From NCBI GenBank assembly GCA_023410475.1, contig JAEYPS010000039.1, positions 52,851 through 116,850 on the forward strand: 64,000 nt of DNA, in the 5' to 3' direction. A model generated the notes under the pieces. It saw only the letters and a list, made by a program, of their open reading frames with translations. It did no database searches and had not been told where the DNA came from. Below, one piece after another: positions 52,219 through 61,978 of this stretch (the first letter of the stretch is position 1; each line of letters opens with the position of its first letter). This DNA is from Bacillota bacterium. GTDB lineage: Bacteria; Bacillota; Clostridia; Christensenellales; SZUA-584. The position numbers were made by a program, and so were the translations under genes.

Positions 52219-53151
52219 TTGTCCATTATTACGATCTCACGCCAGCTCGCCAGCTTTGGGAACGAGATAGCGGCGTCATTGGCTCAAAAGACTGGTTTCC
52301 CGCTGATAGCCCGAGCCGAGCTCTTGCAGCAGTTCCTGCCGGGAGCCAGCGCGCATGAGCTCCATATGCTAAGCGACAGCGCCAAATTCTATCTCAGCGA
52401 GCGCGAGCAGGGCGTAACTTACGTTTCGCTTTTAAGCCGCGCGCTTCATGAGTATTCAAAAGATAATTCCGCCGTGCTCGTGGGCTTCGGCTCTCGCATG
52501 ATGTTCGGGGACTGCCCCGCCGCCCTTCACGTCCGCGTTGCGGCTCCTCTCGAGGCGCGGGTTGCCCGTCTCAAAAAAAGGTACCGCGTATCTTTTCAGG
52601 AAGCCCAGAGTATACTTATGAAGTCGGACAGGAAGCAGGCGAGGTTCGTCCGGACCATATTCGACGCCGATATTGCCGATCCGGCGCTGTACGATCTCGT
52701 TCTCAACACCGCGTCGCTGGCGGCCGATGAGTGCGTCTGCGCAATAACCGCCCTGCTGCGCGAAAGAGAGCTCAGCCAAAAAATGCGCGAAGTATCCGGG
52801 ACGGCTCTTCCCCACGTATGCGAAGTTCCTGTGTTCAAGAACCAGACGGAGAGCGAGTTCGCGAAGCTGCTCGATATGTACAACATAGACTGGAAGTATG
52901 AGCCCAAGACATTCCCCGTAGAGTGGGACGCCGAAGGCAACGTTAAGTCCGCGTTCAGCCCCGATTTTTACCTTCCGGGGTTCGACACCTATATAGAGGT
53001 CACCGCTATGAGCCAGAAATACGTTACGGAAAAAAACAGGAAATTAAAGCGTGTACGCGAACTCTATCCCGGCACTAACGTCAAAATAGTCTACAAGAAG
53101 GATTTCGGCGCGCTGTTCGAGCGCTTCAATATGGGGAGGGACGGCGAATGA
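52219..53151 (+). CDS. Cytidylate-kinase-like protein fused to a nuclease-like C-terminal domain
   Basis: A 310-residue protein with TTG start at 52219 (CGGAGG 11 bases upstream). Residues 1-190 are a cytidylate-kinase-like (AAK6) domain: SIITISRQLASFGNEIAASL, then AVLVGFGSRMMFGDCPAALH and VAAPLEARVARLKKRY. Residues about 210-310 (EVPVFKNQTESEFAKLLDMY, FSPDFYLPGFDTYIEVTAM) look like a restriction-endonuclease-like fold, with PDFYLP...YIEVT as the D-ExK-type core. It overlaps hpt by 4 bp, so it may act in nucleotide metabolism. The long plus-strand frame from 52168 runs over the promoter. Confidence 0.75.
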   Translation: MSIITISRQLASFGNEIAASLAQKTGFPLIARAELLQQFLPGASAHELHMLSDSAKFYLSEREQGVTYVSLLSRALHEYSKDNSAVLVGFGSRMMFGDCPAALHVRVAAPLEARVARLKKRYRVSFQEAQSILMKSDRKQARFVRTIFDADIADPALYDLVLNTASLAADECVCAITALLRERELSQKMREVSGTALPHVCEVPVFKNQTESEFAKLLDMYNIDWKYEPKTFPVEWDAEGNVKSAFSPDFYLPGFDTYIEVTAMSQKYVTEKNRKLKRVRELYPGTNVKIVYKKDFGALFERFNMGRDGE

Positions 53152-53687
53152 GTGAAACGGTAAATTTCAAGCGCACGCTTTTCACATGTGAGCAGTTAGA
53201 TGAGCGCGTACATGAACTCGGGCGGCAGATATCAAAGGACTACGCTGATGAAGAACTCATTATCGTCGGAGTACTCAAGGGCTCGTTCTACTTCCTCGCG
53301 GATCTGACACGCTGCATCGATGTTCCCCTTAAACTCGACTTCATGTCTATAGGCGTCTACCAGGGCGTGACGAACCGTACGGGCGTAGTTCGCATAATAA
53401 AAGACCTTGAGTTCGACGTTACGGGAAAGCACGTGCTCATAGTCGAGGACATAATACGCACCGGGCTTACCACCGGCTACCTCGTTAAAAACATTGAGGG
53501 CCGCGGTCCCAAGAGCGTAAAGGTGTGCACGCTGCTGCAAAACCCCGACCAGCTTCTTTTAAACATCCCCATATCTTACGTCGGCTTTACGGTTTCCGGC
53601 TCGTGGCTCGCGGGCTACGGCATGGACATCGGCGAGAGGTGGCGCAACCTGCCTTATATCGCAGAGGTGGAAAGAATAAAGTCATGA
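53148..53687 (+). CDS. hpt: Hypoxanthine-guanine phosphoribosyltransferase
   Basis: A 179-residue purine-salvage enzyme, converting hypoxanthine or guanine and PRPP to IMP or GMP. VGVLKGSFYFLADLTRCI and LIVEDIIRTGLTTGYLV (PRPP loop) are diagnostic. VGFTVSGSWLAGYGMDIGER supplies the purine-contact region. It is translationally coupled to the kinase-like gene. Confidence 0.96.
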   Translation: MSETVNFKRTLFTCEQLDERVHELGRQISKDYADEELIIVGVLKGSFYFLADLTRCIDVPLKLDFMSIGVYQGVTNRTGVVRIIKDLEFDVTGKHVLIVEDIIRTGLTTGYLVKNIEGRGPKSVKVCTLLQNPDQLLLNIPISYVGFTVSGSWLAGYGMDIGERWRNLPYIAEVERIKS

Positions 53688-53965
53688 AGACATACTATGG
53701 CACAACAATGGATCCGAAGTTTTCTTTCCCCAGAGCATATCTGCTTTTATAGCAGGAAGCATTAACGTTATTAATGCATGCGGTAAACCGAATGAATCTT
53801 TTTATCAGGAGCATCATCATGTACTGCGTCACCGGCATTTAATCTGCTGAAACGGCACAAGAGCATTTATATAACAGCGTTATGCATTACCATTAATGGT
53901 ATAATATGTTGTGCTTGAGATTATGCTATGATAATATGTAGTTAATCAAATAGGAGAGCATATTT

Positions 53966-54546
53966 ATGTTTGATGAAAGGCGCCTTATAGCTTTAGTTGA
54001 AGAACAACTTGATGAGAATGAAAAGCTGCTTTGGAATGCGCAGCCCAACCCCGGTCGGTTATTCAACAGGTTTGACATCTTTCTCATCCCTTTTTCTTTA
54101 GTCTGGACGAGCATGGTCGTTTTCATGACTGTAAACGCGCTTGAGAGCTTATTTTTTCCCTTCTTTTATTTTTTTTAGCATTCTTTCTTTTTATTGGCTC
54201 ATATCTAACGTTCGGGCGTTTCATATACAAACGGATCAAGAGAAAGCGAACAATCTATGGGCTGACTGATAAGAGGGTTATTGAGGTAACCGGCGGTTCA
54301 CGTATTAAAACGAAAACGCTTTATTACACAAATATAGGAAACTGGATTAGCTCGTGTAGAAAGGATGGGAGTGGGACGCTTTTTTTCAGTGAGCCCGGTA
54401 GCTTTAAAAACTTATATGCAGACTCAGGTTTGGATATGTTAGTCATGCAGCACAACAGCTATCCTGCCTTCTATGACGTAGATTATATCCACGAACCAAT
54501 AAGTATTTTAAAAGATAATTTATCAACTAACGGTATTCATTTATAA
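53966..54546 (+). pseudogene. Bacterial PH-domain membrane protein, broken at a T8 run
   Basis: The first frame gives 70 residues (EEQLDENEKLLWNAQPNPGR, then membrane helix) and stops right after T8 (54169-54176). One additional T restores YFFLAFFLFIGSYLTFGRFI, a second helix and a PH-like domain (KKRTIYGLTDKRVIEV-type block, IYGLTDKRVIEVTGG) to a stop at 54546, total 193 residues. The start has AGGAGA upstream. It may be a sequencing indel, a true mutation, or a slippage-controlled phase-variable gene. Confidence 0.75.
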
Positions 54547-54632
54547 CAGCTAGCTCTCGCAAGGTGTTACTGTTGTTTTGCCTGCAGAGATACAATATAA
54601 TAAAACAAAGTTGAGTATTTTGGAGGTATCAT

Positions 54633-55010
54633 ATGTCAGACAACAACAGAAACGCTCTTGCGGGCTCCATCGTCGGCCTTGTGTCGCTTATCGCGGCTGC
54701 GGTGTTCCTGCTCATAGGATTTACAAGACACGTTTGGCATCCTACATGGCTAGTATTCTTAGCAATACCCATAGCGTCTACGCTCACCGACATTATCATC
54801 AAAAAAAAAGGGGCGTCCGGCGCGGTAACAGGAGCCGTGTCTTTGCTCGCGACGGTTGTATTTCTTGTTCTTGGCTTTCAATACGGCCTCTGGCACCCCG
54901 GTTGGCTGGTGTTTTTCGCCATACCGATCGCCGACTTGCTTATGAAGATATTTACGAAAGCCAGGCAAACCGGCTGCTGCGAAAAATCAGATTCCGATAC
55001 AGAGAAATAA
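54633..55010 (+). CDS. Small membrane protein with an internal duplication
   Basis: A 125-residue protein with four membrane helices in two repeats: HPTWLVFLAIPIASTLTDII and HPGWLVFFAIPIADLLMKI, each preceded by a G-x-V-x-L-x-A helix. The C-terminus has an exposed TGCCEKSDSD tail. TTGGAGG precedes the start, a terminator follows at 55029. Looks like the DUF-type integral proteins of Firmicutes; no function known. Confidence 0.75.
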   Translation: MSDNNRNALAGSIVGLVSLIAAAVFLLIGFTRHVWHPTWLVFLAIPIASTLTDIIIKKKGASGAVTGAVSLLATVVFLVLGFQYGLWHPGWLVFFAIPIADLLMKIFTKARQTGCCEKSDSDTEK

Positions 55011-55028
55011 GCGCCGCTATTAAAGCAT

Positions 55029-55056
55029 AAAGGACGGCAAGAGCCGTCCTTTCGTT
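55029..55056 (+). terminator. Intrinsic terminator
   Basis: AAAGGACGGC (55029-55038) pairs perfectly with GCCGTCCTTT (55043-55052) around AAGA, then CGTTGT. It follows the membrane protein gene by 18 bp. Confidence 0.75.
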
Positions 55057-55065
55057 GTATATGAA

Positions 55066-55542
55066 AACCCCCGGTAATGCCGGGGGTTCCAAAGAGCTTA
55101 AGCTATGAATAATTCTGATATTAGATTATGATACTAAGCAGAGAATAAATTAAGAAGATAAAGCCTTCCCCATAGGGGGAGCTGAAGGCGAGAGCGCTCA
55201 GTGAGCGATGAAGCGAGCCGGAGGCTCTGTGAGTATAGGAGAATGCCGAACGGTAGTGATGGCAGACGACTATTACGAACAGAGGAAGGTGGCGCGAAGC
55301 GCCGGATGAGGGGATATTTGCTGTACTTTATTAGCACCTCATCAGTCGCCTATCGGCGACAGCTTCTCCTCAAGGAGACGCCTATAAAAACGCATAGATG
55401 GTCATACACATACGTCATAAAGCATATGATTGAGGCAAACTGCTACAAACTTGCGACAGACGACTATTGGGTACGCCTTGAGGCGATGCCAGTATTATAG
55501 GGCTTAGCCCGCATATGAATTACCCCCGGACGTGACCGGGGG
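55066..55542. repeat. Repeat-rich island bounded by matching hairpins
   Basis: AACCCCCGG/CCGGGGGTT (55066-55088) and CCCCCGG/CCGGGGG (55523-55542) border 430 bp without a credible gene. Inside, CACCTCATC-type sequence on the plus strand (55336-55380) and a related CCTCATCCGGCG-type sequence on the minus strand (55280-55312) form an inverted pair of a repeat type common between genes in gut Clostridia. The 99-codon plus-strand frame across it is not convincing. Confidence 0.5.
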
Positions 55543-55574
55543 ATCATTATTGCTTTTTATCTCCTTGGTTATCC

Positions 55575-57776
55575 TCAATATTTACCGAACTCCGAGTCGC
55601 TTAGCACTATCTTACTTTCGCTATAGCGGCTCTCACTCCCCGAGTCTTCTGTTATTGCGCGTTCATCCGAGCTTTTCAGCCTGAACCTCCCCACCATCTC
55701 TTTCAGTATATCGGCCTGGCTTGACAGCTCCTCCGACGAAGCGGCGGCTTCCTGGGCGGTAGCAGAATTCGTCTGCACGACTGCGGACAGCTGCTCTATC
55801 CCTTTGCCTACGCTGTCTATGCCTTCGGCCTGTTCGCTCGATGCGGCGGCTATCTCGCCGGAAAGCTCGACCGTCTTCTCGACGCCATCAACTATCTCAA
55901 GCAGAGCTTTTGCGGTCTCGTCGGCAATCCTCGTGCCCGCGTTCGTCTTTGTTATGGAGTTTTCGATAAGCTCTGTAGTCTGCTGCGCCGCCTTCGCGCT
56001 TCTTGCGGCAAGGTTTCTCACCTCTTCCGCGACCACCGCAAACCCTTTGCCGTGCGAACCGGCCCTCGCCGCTTCCACGGCTGCGTTCAGGGCGAGTATA
56101 TTCGTCTGGAATGCTATATCGTCAATTACCTTGATAATCTTTGAAATATTGGCGGAAGAATCGTTTATCTCCTGCATCGCGGACTGGAGAGCCTTCATCT
56201 TTTCGTTGCCGCTCACGGCGTTGTTCTTCGCGCCGAGCGATATCTCATTGGCTTTTTCCGCACGCTGCGCGTTGCTTGCCGTCTGCTCGGAGATCGCGGA
56301 AAGCGATCCCTTAAGCTCTTCAAGAGCTGCCGCCTGCTCCGTGGCCCCCTGCGATATCGTCTGGCTTCCGCTCGAAAGCTGCATGGTGCCCGACGCCACT
56401 TCCTGTGCCGCCGCGTCTATGTCCCTCAATACGCTGTTGAATGCCTGTATGCTGGAGTTTATAGAATCTTTGAGCGCGCTAAAGTCGCCCTTATACTCCA
56501 TCTCTATCCCCACGTCAAGCTTACCTTCGGCTATCTGGCCAAGCACAGCGGTAATATCGCCTATATAAGCCTTCAAAGTCTCGATGGTGTTATTGAGAGC
56601 GTTTTTGACTATCGCGAAATCGCCTTCAAACTCGCCCGTTACGCTCGTGTTGAGGTTCCCGTTTGAAAGCTCTCCCAAAACCTGCGCCGATTCCACCATA
56701 GGATTTATCGTTGAATCCAGTGTTGCGTTTATACCCTCGACTATCTTGCGGAACGCGCCCTGATGCTTATCGGCGTCGGCGCGCACCGAGAGCTGGCCCT
56801 GGGCGGCCGCGCTTATCAGCATGTCCGTATCTGCCGACAATTCCTTGATAACCTGCAATATCGTCCTGAACGCTTCCCTTATCTGTCCAACCTCATCCTT
56901 CGTTCTTGCCTCTGAGATTGCTATATCCGTTTCCCCTGCGGCAAGCATCTTAACGTTCGCAGTCAGTTTTTTGATAGGCTTGCTTATTCCCCGTGCTGTT
57001 ACTATTCCTATAAGTACCGACAACAGGAGCACGGCGCCAACAGCTATAACAGTTATCATGAATACAGAATCCGCAGTTTTGTCGTTTTTCGCCGAAATAG
57101 AGGCCGCGTTGCTTGTAGTCGTGTGCATAAGGCTGTCAAACGCTCTTTGAGCGTCGGTTTCTGCCCTCTGCATATCGCCGGCAAACAGATCATTTATGAT
57201 ATACGCTTTGTCGCCTGCTTCGAGCCTTTTCAGCGTATCGCTCATTAAGCTCTGATAGATTTCGTATTTCAAAACGAGCATCTGAACATCTCCCTGATAT
57301 TCCTCGGGTATTAGCACCTTGACGGATTGTATCTGAGCTGTTACCGTCATATCCGAGCTTTTAATCTCTGATATGTACGCTTGTAAATATATATCTTTCT
57401 CGTTGAGCAATGCCTGACGAAGGGTAATGCGTTGTTTATCAAACGCCTTTATCATGTTGCTTATGTTTTTACTGGGCAGAAGTATGTCTTTGTAAAGCTG
57501 CCTTGAGGCGTCGCTGACCCCGCGCAGACTCATCGCCGCATAGATCCCCATAGCTGTGCTTAAAAGCGCGATGATAAGAAAACCCGCGAGCAGCTTTGGG
57601 GCTATTTTAATATTTCCAAGCAGCCCCGCTCTTTGCTTCTTAACTTTTTTTGTTTTCTTCACTTTTTTTTTGATGCCTGCCGCATTCTCTTCGCCGCTTC
57701 CCGCCGCGGCTGCAATTTCGGTGCTGACGCCGGCTCCGTGGTCTTGTCTTTTTTGTCTTTTCATGAATAGCTTCAT
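55575..57776 (-). CDS. Methyl-accepting chemotaxis protein
   Basis: A 733-residue receptor. A basic N-terminus, membrane helix 1 ([20 protein letters not shown]), a four-helix-bundle-type sensor, helix 2 ([20 protein letters not shown]), HAMP domains, then the signalling domain with the conserved hairpin tip ([36 protein letters not shown]). Two PAS-free repeat HAMP-like segments ([38 protein letters not shown]) precede it. It feeds CheA/CheW. No other chemotaxis genes are in the window. Confidence 0.96.
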   Translation of the reverse strand: MKLFMKRQKRQDHGAGVSTEIAAAAGSGEENAAGIKKKVKKTKKVKKQRAGLLGNIKIAPKLLAGFLIIALLSTAMGIYAAMSLRGVSDASRQLYKDILLPSKNISNMIKAFDKQRITLRQALLNEKDIYLQAYISEIKSSDMTVTAQIQSVKVLIPEEYQGDVQMLVLKYEIYQSLMSDTLKRLEAGDKAYIINDLFAGDMQRAETDAQRAFDSLMHTTTSNAASISAKNDKTADSVFMITVIAVGAVLLLSVLIGIVTARGISKPIKKLTANVKMLAAGETDIAISEARTKDEVGQIREAFRTILQVIKELSADTDMLISAAAQGQLSVRADADKHQGAFRKIVEGINATLDSTINPMVESAQVLGELSNGNLNTSVTGEFEGDFAIVKNALNNTIETLKAYIGDITAVLGQIAEGKLDVGIEMEYKGDFSALKDSINSSIQAFNSVLRDIDAAAQEVASGTMQLSSGSQTISQGATEQAAALEELKGSLSAISEQTASNAQRAEKANEISLGAKNNAVSGNEKMKALQSAMQEINDSSANISKIIKVIDDIAFQTNILALNAAVEAARAGSHGKGFAVVAEEVRNLAARSAKAAQQTTELIENSITKTNAGTRIADETAKALLEIVDGVEKTVELSGEIAAASSEQAEGIDSVGKGIEQLSAVVQTNSATAQEAAASSEELSSQADILKEMVGRFRLKSSDERAITEDSGSESRYSESKIVLSDSEFGKY

Positions 57777-58070
57777 GGCTTCTCTCCCTGTTATTTATTT
57801 GAAAGTTTTAAGACGCCAAATAAAGCTCCGGCTCAAATGATCCGCCCGCAAATATCAGACGGAGTCAAACGCTGCGCACATTTCTCCCAAAACATGCCGA
57901 CAAAACCCGAAGCGATACAGACTTTTCTATATCCTCTTTTTATTAATCGTGCTTTCCATAAAAATGCTTAACAGTAAAGGCTGTTAAAATGGGCCGCGTT
58001 AAGAATATCCTTGAGAATGTCCGGGGCATATAATATAATTTATTACATTAATTTAAACGGAGTTGTTTAT

Positions 58071-58484
58071 ATGTCAGCAAACGATCTTCTCGGTTACTGC
58101 GGTTTATACTGCGGCAACTGCCTTTATTACATCAACACCAAAAATGGCCTCGGCACCGACCCGGGTGACGGGTCGCTTGTTTATTGCGAAGGCTGCAACA
58201 GCGCCAATGCCACACCCTGGTGCACCGACTGCGGCATAAAGAAATGCGGCAGAGAAAAACGCGTGCGTTTCTGTCTCCGGTGCGGGGATTATCCTTGCAA
58301 AATGATGAGCGCATTCATAAACGACGCGCAATACCCCTACCACATGGACGTTCCCGCGATGATGGAGCGGCTTGATGAAACAGACCTTGATACATGGTCT
58401 CAAGAGATGGATAAAAAATATACATGCGGTTTATGTGAAAGAAAATTTACGTATTTTGACGGCAAGTGCCCTCACTGCAAATAG
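58071..58484 (+). CDS. DUF3795 Cys-rich protein
   Basis: A 137-residue protein with 15 or more Cys. GYCGLYCGNCLYYI is the family opening, followed by CEGCNSANATPWCTDCGIKKC and a second zinc-binding part (CGLCERKFTYFDGKCPHCK). It probably binds several zinc or iron-sulfur centres. Function is unknown. A related protein is at 60627-60959. ATG 58071 is chosen over the upstream ATG at 58011, which has no ribosome site. Confidence 0.88.
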   Translation: MSANDLLGYCGLYCGNCLYYINTKNGLGTDPGDGSLVYCEGCNSANATPWCTDCGIKKCGREKRVRFCLRCGDYPCKMMSAFINDAQYPYHMDVPAMMERLDETDLDTWSQEMDKKYTCGLCERKFTYFDGKCPHCK

Positions 58485-58595
58485 CAAATTACGCCCATAT
58501 ACTTTTACATTAAAAGTCTCACTTTGTATGCCCATGTTAAAAAGCCCCTGGTGAGATTTATCGCGCTATGATGATTTAAGGCTCTTCCGCCCGGT

Positions 58596-58961
58596 TCAAA
58601 TATCTGTGCCCAGCTCTCTTGCCCACATCTCTTCGCTAAACCCAAAGAGCGCTTTTCCGCCCCCTATAAGCATCGGCCTTTTTACGAGCATGCCGTCCGA
58701 TGAGAGCAGCGACAGCATCTCGTCGTCGCTCATACTTTTGAGCTTTCCCGACAGCCCAAGCTCTCTGTATTTTATGCCGCTCGTGTTAAACAGCTTGCTT
58801 AGCGGCAGGCCGCTTAGTTTCACCCAGGCGCCAAGCTCATCCAAACCCGGGTTCTTAGTGTCGATATCTCTCCACTCAAAGTCTATACCGCGATCCTCCA
58901 GCCATTTTTTCGCTCTGATGCACGTTGTGCATCTCTTATAGCATATAAAACTGTACCGCAT
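58596..58961 (-). CDS. ArsC/Spx-family (YffB-like) thioredoxin-fold protein
   Basis: A 121-residue protein: FICYKRCTTCIRAKKWLEDR (CxxC at the ArsC position), DIDTKNPGLDELGAWVKLSG, and the ArsC-type cis-Pro/Arg region VKRPMLIGGGKALFGF. Members include arsenate reductases and YffB/Spx-like proteins; the second Cys and short length point to the YffB-like group, whose role is uncertain. AGGGGGG precedes the start. Confidence 0.87.
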   Translation of the reverse strand: MRYSFICYKRCTTCIRAKKWLEDRGIDFEWRDIDTKNPGLDELGAWVKLSGLPLSKLFNTSGIKYRELGLSGKLKSMSDDEMLSLLSSDGMLVKRPMLIGGGKALFGFSEEMWARELGTDI

Positions 58962-59031
58962 AGATTATCCCCCCTGGCATTTTTCCTTAGATTTTTGAGG
59001 TATGCTATTGCGTTTCCTGTTTGAATAAAAG

Positions 59032-59295
59032 ACAAAAAGAAAGCTCCAGCGAACCCTTGCCATAAATATTATCATTTCCCGGCGATCCTTTTGTGCAATG
59101 AGCCTTACCCGGTTCCCTGGCGCTTCCAGCCGACCCCGGCAAACTTTCGTTTGCGCTGTGTCTTCCTTCGACTCCCGGCCCCTTAAGTCCGGCTCCTGCC
59201 CGGTTTCAAGCCTTCGCTTTCCTCCGTGCTTGCCTCCGCTTTCGCGGCGATCCTCCGCTCACCTGATAACCATGCTTGGTATTCCCTGGAGCTTG
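59032..59295 (-). ncRNA. Candidate structured RNA of about 260 nt with closing 5'-3' stem
   Basis: A good promoter (59302-59330) starts a purine-rich RNA without ORF. Its 5' AAGCTCCAG (59286-59294) pairs with the 3' CTGGAGCTT (59042-59050), and TTCTTTTTG follows, so the closing stem doubles as terminator. Between lie GGAGGATCGCCG, GAAAGCGGAGG, GGAGGAAAGCGAAGG and GGGAACCGGGTAAGGC, many unpaired GA/GGAA stretches as in large ornate RNAs. It does not fit SRP, 6S, RNase P or tmRNA. A member of the raiA class (a conserved 200-nt Firmicutes RNA) is possible but I cannot confirm that from memory. Confidence 0.68.
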
Positions 59296-59301
59296 GACTT
59301 A

Positions 59302-59330
59302 AGTATACAAAACAAACGGGAAATATTCAA
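59302..59330 (-). promoter_or_regulatory. Promoter of the 59032-59295 RNA
   Basis: Minus strand: TTGAAT (59325-59330), 17 bp, TATACT (59302-59307). The expected start is 7-8 bases before the closing stem. Confidence 0.75.
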
Positions 59331-59574
59331 CCGGGAAATATCCGCGTTTTCGGCCTCATTGACCTGATATATACGTTCACTTACCCGATACATCCCCTCT
59401 CTTCTTATTACTGTTTTTTTTAAAGTTTTCTGCAATCCGGCGCTTTAAATTATTCATATCCCATACTTCACAGCTTTGATTCCTTTTCAAAACCGTTTTT
59501 CATAATACATTTTCTGTTCATTTTGAATACATATCTGTTATAATGATGGTTATACAACTTTACGAGGTTTACAT

Positions 59575-60507
59575 ATGACTGAAATGCTGTTCATACTGGA
59601 AGAGATATCGCTTCCTATCATAATACTTATAGCCGCGGGCTTTATATTTCAAAAGATATTCATGGTAGATATACGCACGTTTTCAAAGCTTTCCATATAC
59701 CTGTTGGTGCCTGTCCTCGTATTCACAAAAATGTACGGCATCGACATCTCGGGCGAGTTCTTCGCGCAGGTCGTGCCCTATGTGCTGCTGCTGCAGGTAT
59801 GCATGTATGTGATAGCTGTTATATTCTCCGCCGTGTTTCGCTTCAACAGGAGCATACGCAAGGCGTTTACAAATTCGCTCGTGCTCATCAACACCGGCAA
59901 CTACGGCATACCTCTGATAGACCTCGTGTTTAAAAGCAACCCGCTTGCCATGGCGTCACAGATATTCATCGTGGCCATACAGAACGTTACCACGAGCACA
60001 TTCGGGGTTTTTCAGGCAAGCTCGGGCAGCGCGTCTAAGAAGCGCGCCCTTCTCAACATGATAAAGATGCCGACTATTTACGCGATACTGCTCGTGGTTT
60101 TGATAAAGGCATGCCATATCACGATTCCCGCCACACTGCTCATACCTTTAAATTACATAAGCGACGGCTTCATCATGTTCGCGCTGTTAGCGCTCGGCGT
60201 ACAGCTCGCGAGCGTAAAGCTTGGCTACAGGCTGTGGCAGGTGATCGGCGTAAGCGCCCTTAAAGTAATCGTCGCTCCTCTTACAGCTTTCGGCCTCGTA
60301 ACGCTGCTCAATATCGAGGGGGTGCTTGGAGCTGCGCTCATAATAGGGCTTTCGACGCCCACCGCCGTCAACACAGCTATACTCGCTCAGGAGTTCAACA
60401 ACGAGCCCGAATTCGCCGCACAGGTCGTCTTCATGACAACGGTGCTCTGCACGTTCACGCTGCCGATAGTCATTTTCTTCGTCCGCGGCTATTTCGGGAT
60501 ATCGTAG
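59575..60507 (+). CDS. AEC-family (auxin efflux carrier-like) transporter
   Basis: A 310-residue protein with ten membrane helices. FSKLSIYLLVPVLVFTKMYG and VLINTGNYGIPLIDLVFKS are typical of bacterial AEC members, which transport malate or other organic acids. GAGGTTT precedes the start. Single-gene unit; the substrate is unknown. Confidence 0.92.
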   Translation: MTEMLFILEEISLPIIILIAAGFIFQKIFMVDIRTFSKLSIYLLVPVLVFTKMYGIDISGEFFAQVVPYVLLLQVCMYVIAVIFSAVFRFNRSIRKAFTNSLVLINTGNYGIPLIDLVFKSNPLAMASQIFIVAIQNVTTSTFGVFQASSGSASKKRALLNMIKMPTIYAILLVVLIKACHITIPATLLIPLNYISDGFIMFALLALGVQLASVKLGYRLWQVIGVSALKVIVAPLTAFGLVTLLNIEGVLGAALIIGLSTPTAVNTAILAQEFNNEPEFAAQVVFMTTVLCTFTLPIVIFFVRGYFGIS

Positions 60508-60626
60508 AGAAGGAAAAGCAGGCCCTTTCAGAGCCTGCCTCTCTTTTCGCCCCGCACCCCCACAGGCGGAACATTATAACCCCTAAAAGTCTCGCGACTC
60601 TTTGAGGCCCCATTAAAAATTACGTA

Positions 60627-60959
60627 TTATTTCTTTGCTCCGGTTAGTCGCTCCCTCGCGCCTTCGTCGTAGTTCAATACGCCTTCAACCTTTCCGCACG
60701 CGAATGACTCGCATTTTCCGCAGTTCTCGAGCGCCTTGTCCTTAGCGCAGGCTCTTATCTCGCATACGTTGCAGTGCCCGAACAGCACTTCGGAGTCGCA
60801 CCCGAGACAATTTATGTCCCCCGGCTTTATATCGCTGCCATAATTCCGGCTCCACATCTCGGCCGTCTTCTCGCGCATCGACGTATCGTCCGCCACAGTC
60901 GCTTTGTACGCCGGGCATTCGCTGCACATGAGCCCGCAGTACGCCATTATCTCGCTCAT
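60627..60959 (-). CDS. DUF3795-like Cys-rich protein
   Basis: A 110-residue protein: MAYCGLMCSECPAYKATVAD is the DUF3795 opening; LGCDSEVLFGHCNVCEIRAC and NCGKCESFACGKVEG carry further Cys. It probably binds metal or iron-sulfur clusters. GGAGGAAG precedes start 60959. Confidence 0.87.
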   Translation of the reverse strand: MSEIMAYCGLMCSECPAYKATVADDTSMREKTAEMWSRNYGSDIKPGDINCLGCDSEVLFGHCNVCEIRACAKDKALENCGKCESFACGKVEGVLNYDEGARERLTGAKK

Positions 60960-61196
60960 TAACTCTTCCTCCAAACTCAAGAACATTTGTTCTTATCTGT
61001 ATTCTATCACAACATCTGCTCTATTGCAATATATAGTCAGAATATTTTATTTTTTGCTGTTGAATTCACGGTAATTCTTCGAGTTTGTCAGCCGCTCGGC
61101 TTTCGGGTATTTATGGAAAAAAGACATCCGCATACTATAATGTTTTTATGTAAAACGCCGATATATAAATATAGGATATTGTATGGAGGTGCCAAC

Positions 61197-61802
61197 ATGG
61201 CTATAGATCCGGTATCGGGACACAGCCCGGTAAATCCCGTCACTCCAGTCAAAAGCGCGGTTCCGGCGGAAAAAGCGCAGCAGGATGCTGAAGAGACCGC
61301 CGCGGTATTCGAGAGGTCAGACCAGCCGTCAGCGGGCAAGCTCTACACAAGGGATACCGTAAATAAACTGAGCGCAGAGCTCGATGCCAAATACGCAGGG
61401 CTTCGCAGCCTCGTCGAAAAGCTGCTCGGGAACCAGAGCATCAATGCGCGAAAAGCCGCGGGAATGAGCTTTGAGCAGATACAAAAGGCGTATAACGGGA
61501 ATCTTAAGGAATTTTACGAAAACTTAAAGGTCGACGCGCAGACGAAGCTGCAGGCGCAGCGCGATATCGCCGAAGACGGCTATTGGGGCGTCAAACAGAC
61601 GTCGCAAAGGCTCATAGACTTCGCTATAGGCCTATCGGGCGGAGACCCCTCAAAGGTTGCCGAACTCAAAGCGGCCATAGAAAAAGGTTTCGCTAAAGCC
61701 GAGCGGGCATGGGGAGGAGCGCTCCCCGACATCTGCATGCAGACGAAGGAAGCGGCGCTTAAAGGACTCGACGCCTGGGCAGCCGAGCTTACACAGAAGT
61801 AA
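61197..61802 (+). CDS. Conserved protein with a C-terminal EDGYWGVKQTS domain
   Basis: A 201-residue soluble protein. A Pro/Val-rich disordered N-terminus is followed by a helical region and a conserved C-terminal block AEDGYWGVKQTSQRLIDFAI, GLSGGDPSKVAELKAAIEKG and WGGALPDICMQTKEAALKG. I recall this block from a conserved bacterial family of unknown function, but cannot name the role. ATGGAGGTG precedes ATG 61197. A terminator follows. Confidence 0.7.
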   Translation: MAIDPVSGHSPVNPVTPVKSAVPAEKAQQDAEETAAVFERSDQPSAGKLYTRDTVNKLSAELDAKYAGLRSLVEKLLGNQSINARKAAGMSFEQIQKAYNGNLKEFYENLKVDAQTKLQAQRDIAEDGYWGVKQTSQRLIDFAIGLSGGDPSKVAELKAAIEKGFAKAERAWGGALPDICMQTKEAALKGLDAWAAELTQK

Positions 61803-61840
61803 ATATAGTTTTATAACAGTGAATATAGTTTTTATACAAA

Positions 61841-61880
61841 GATACAAAGCTGATGCTCTACCGCCGGCTTTGTATTTTTG
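61841..61880 (+). terminator. Intrinsic terminator
   Basis: ATACAAAGC (61842-61850) pairs with GCTTTGTAT (61867-61875), then TTTTG. It ends the 61197-61802 gene. Confidence 0.78.
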
Positions 61881-61978
61881 TTTATCCGCAAAATAAGCCT
61901 GCCGTTGAGAGAAGGCGGCGCTCAGCGCCGTTATGGTGAAGCCCCTGTCATCAGACAGGGTATGGCATTGCCTATAAC

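Noticed and set aside
53684..53752. 22-codon ORF overlapping the hpt stop
   Set aside because: The ATGA overlap is suggestive, but the sequence is short, has no own ribosome site and no recognisable pattern.
55201..55500. 99-residue ORF in the repeat island
   Set aside because: It runs through intergenic repeats and has no ribosome site; composition is not protein-like.
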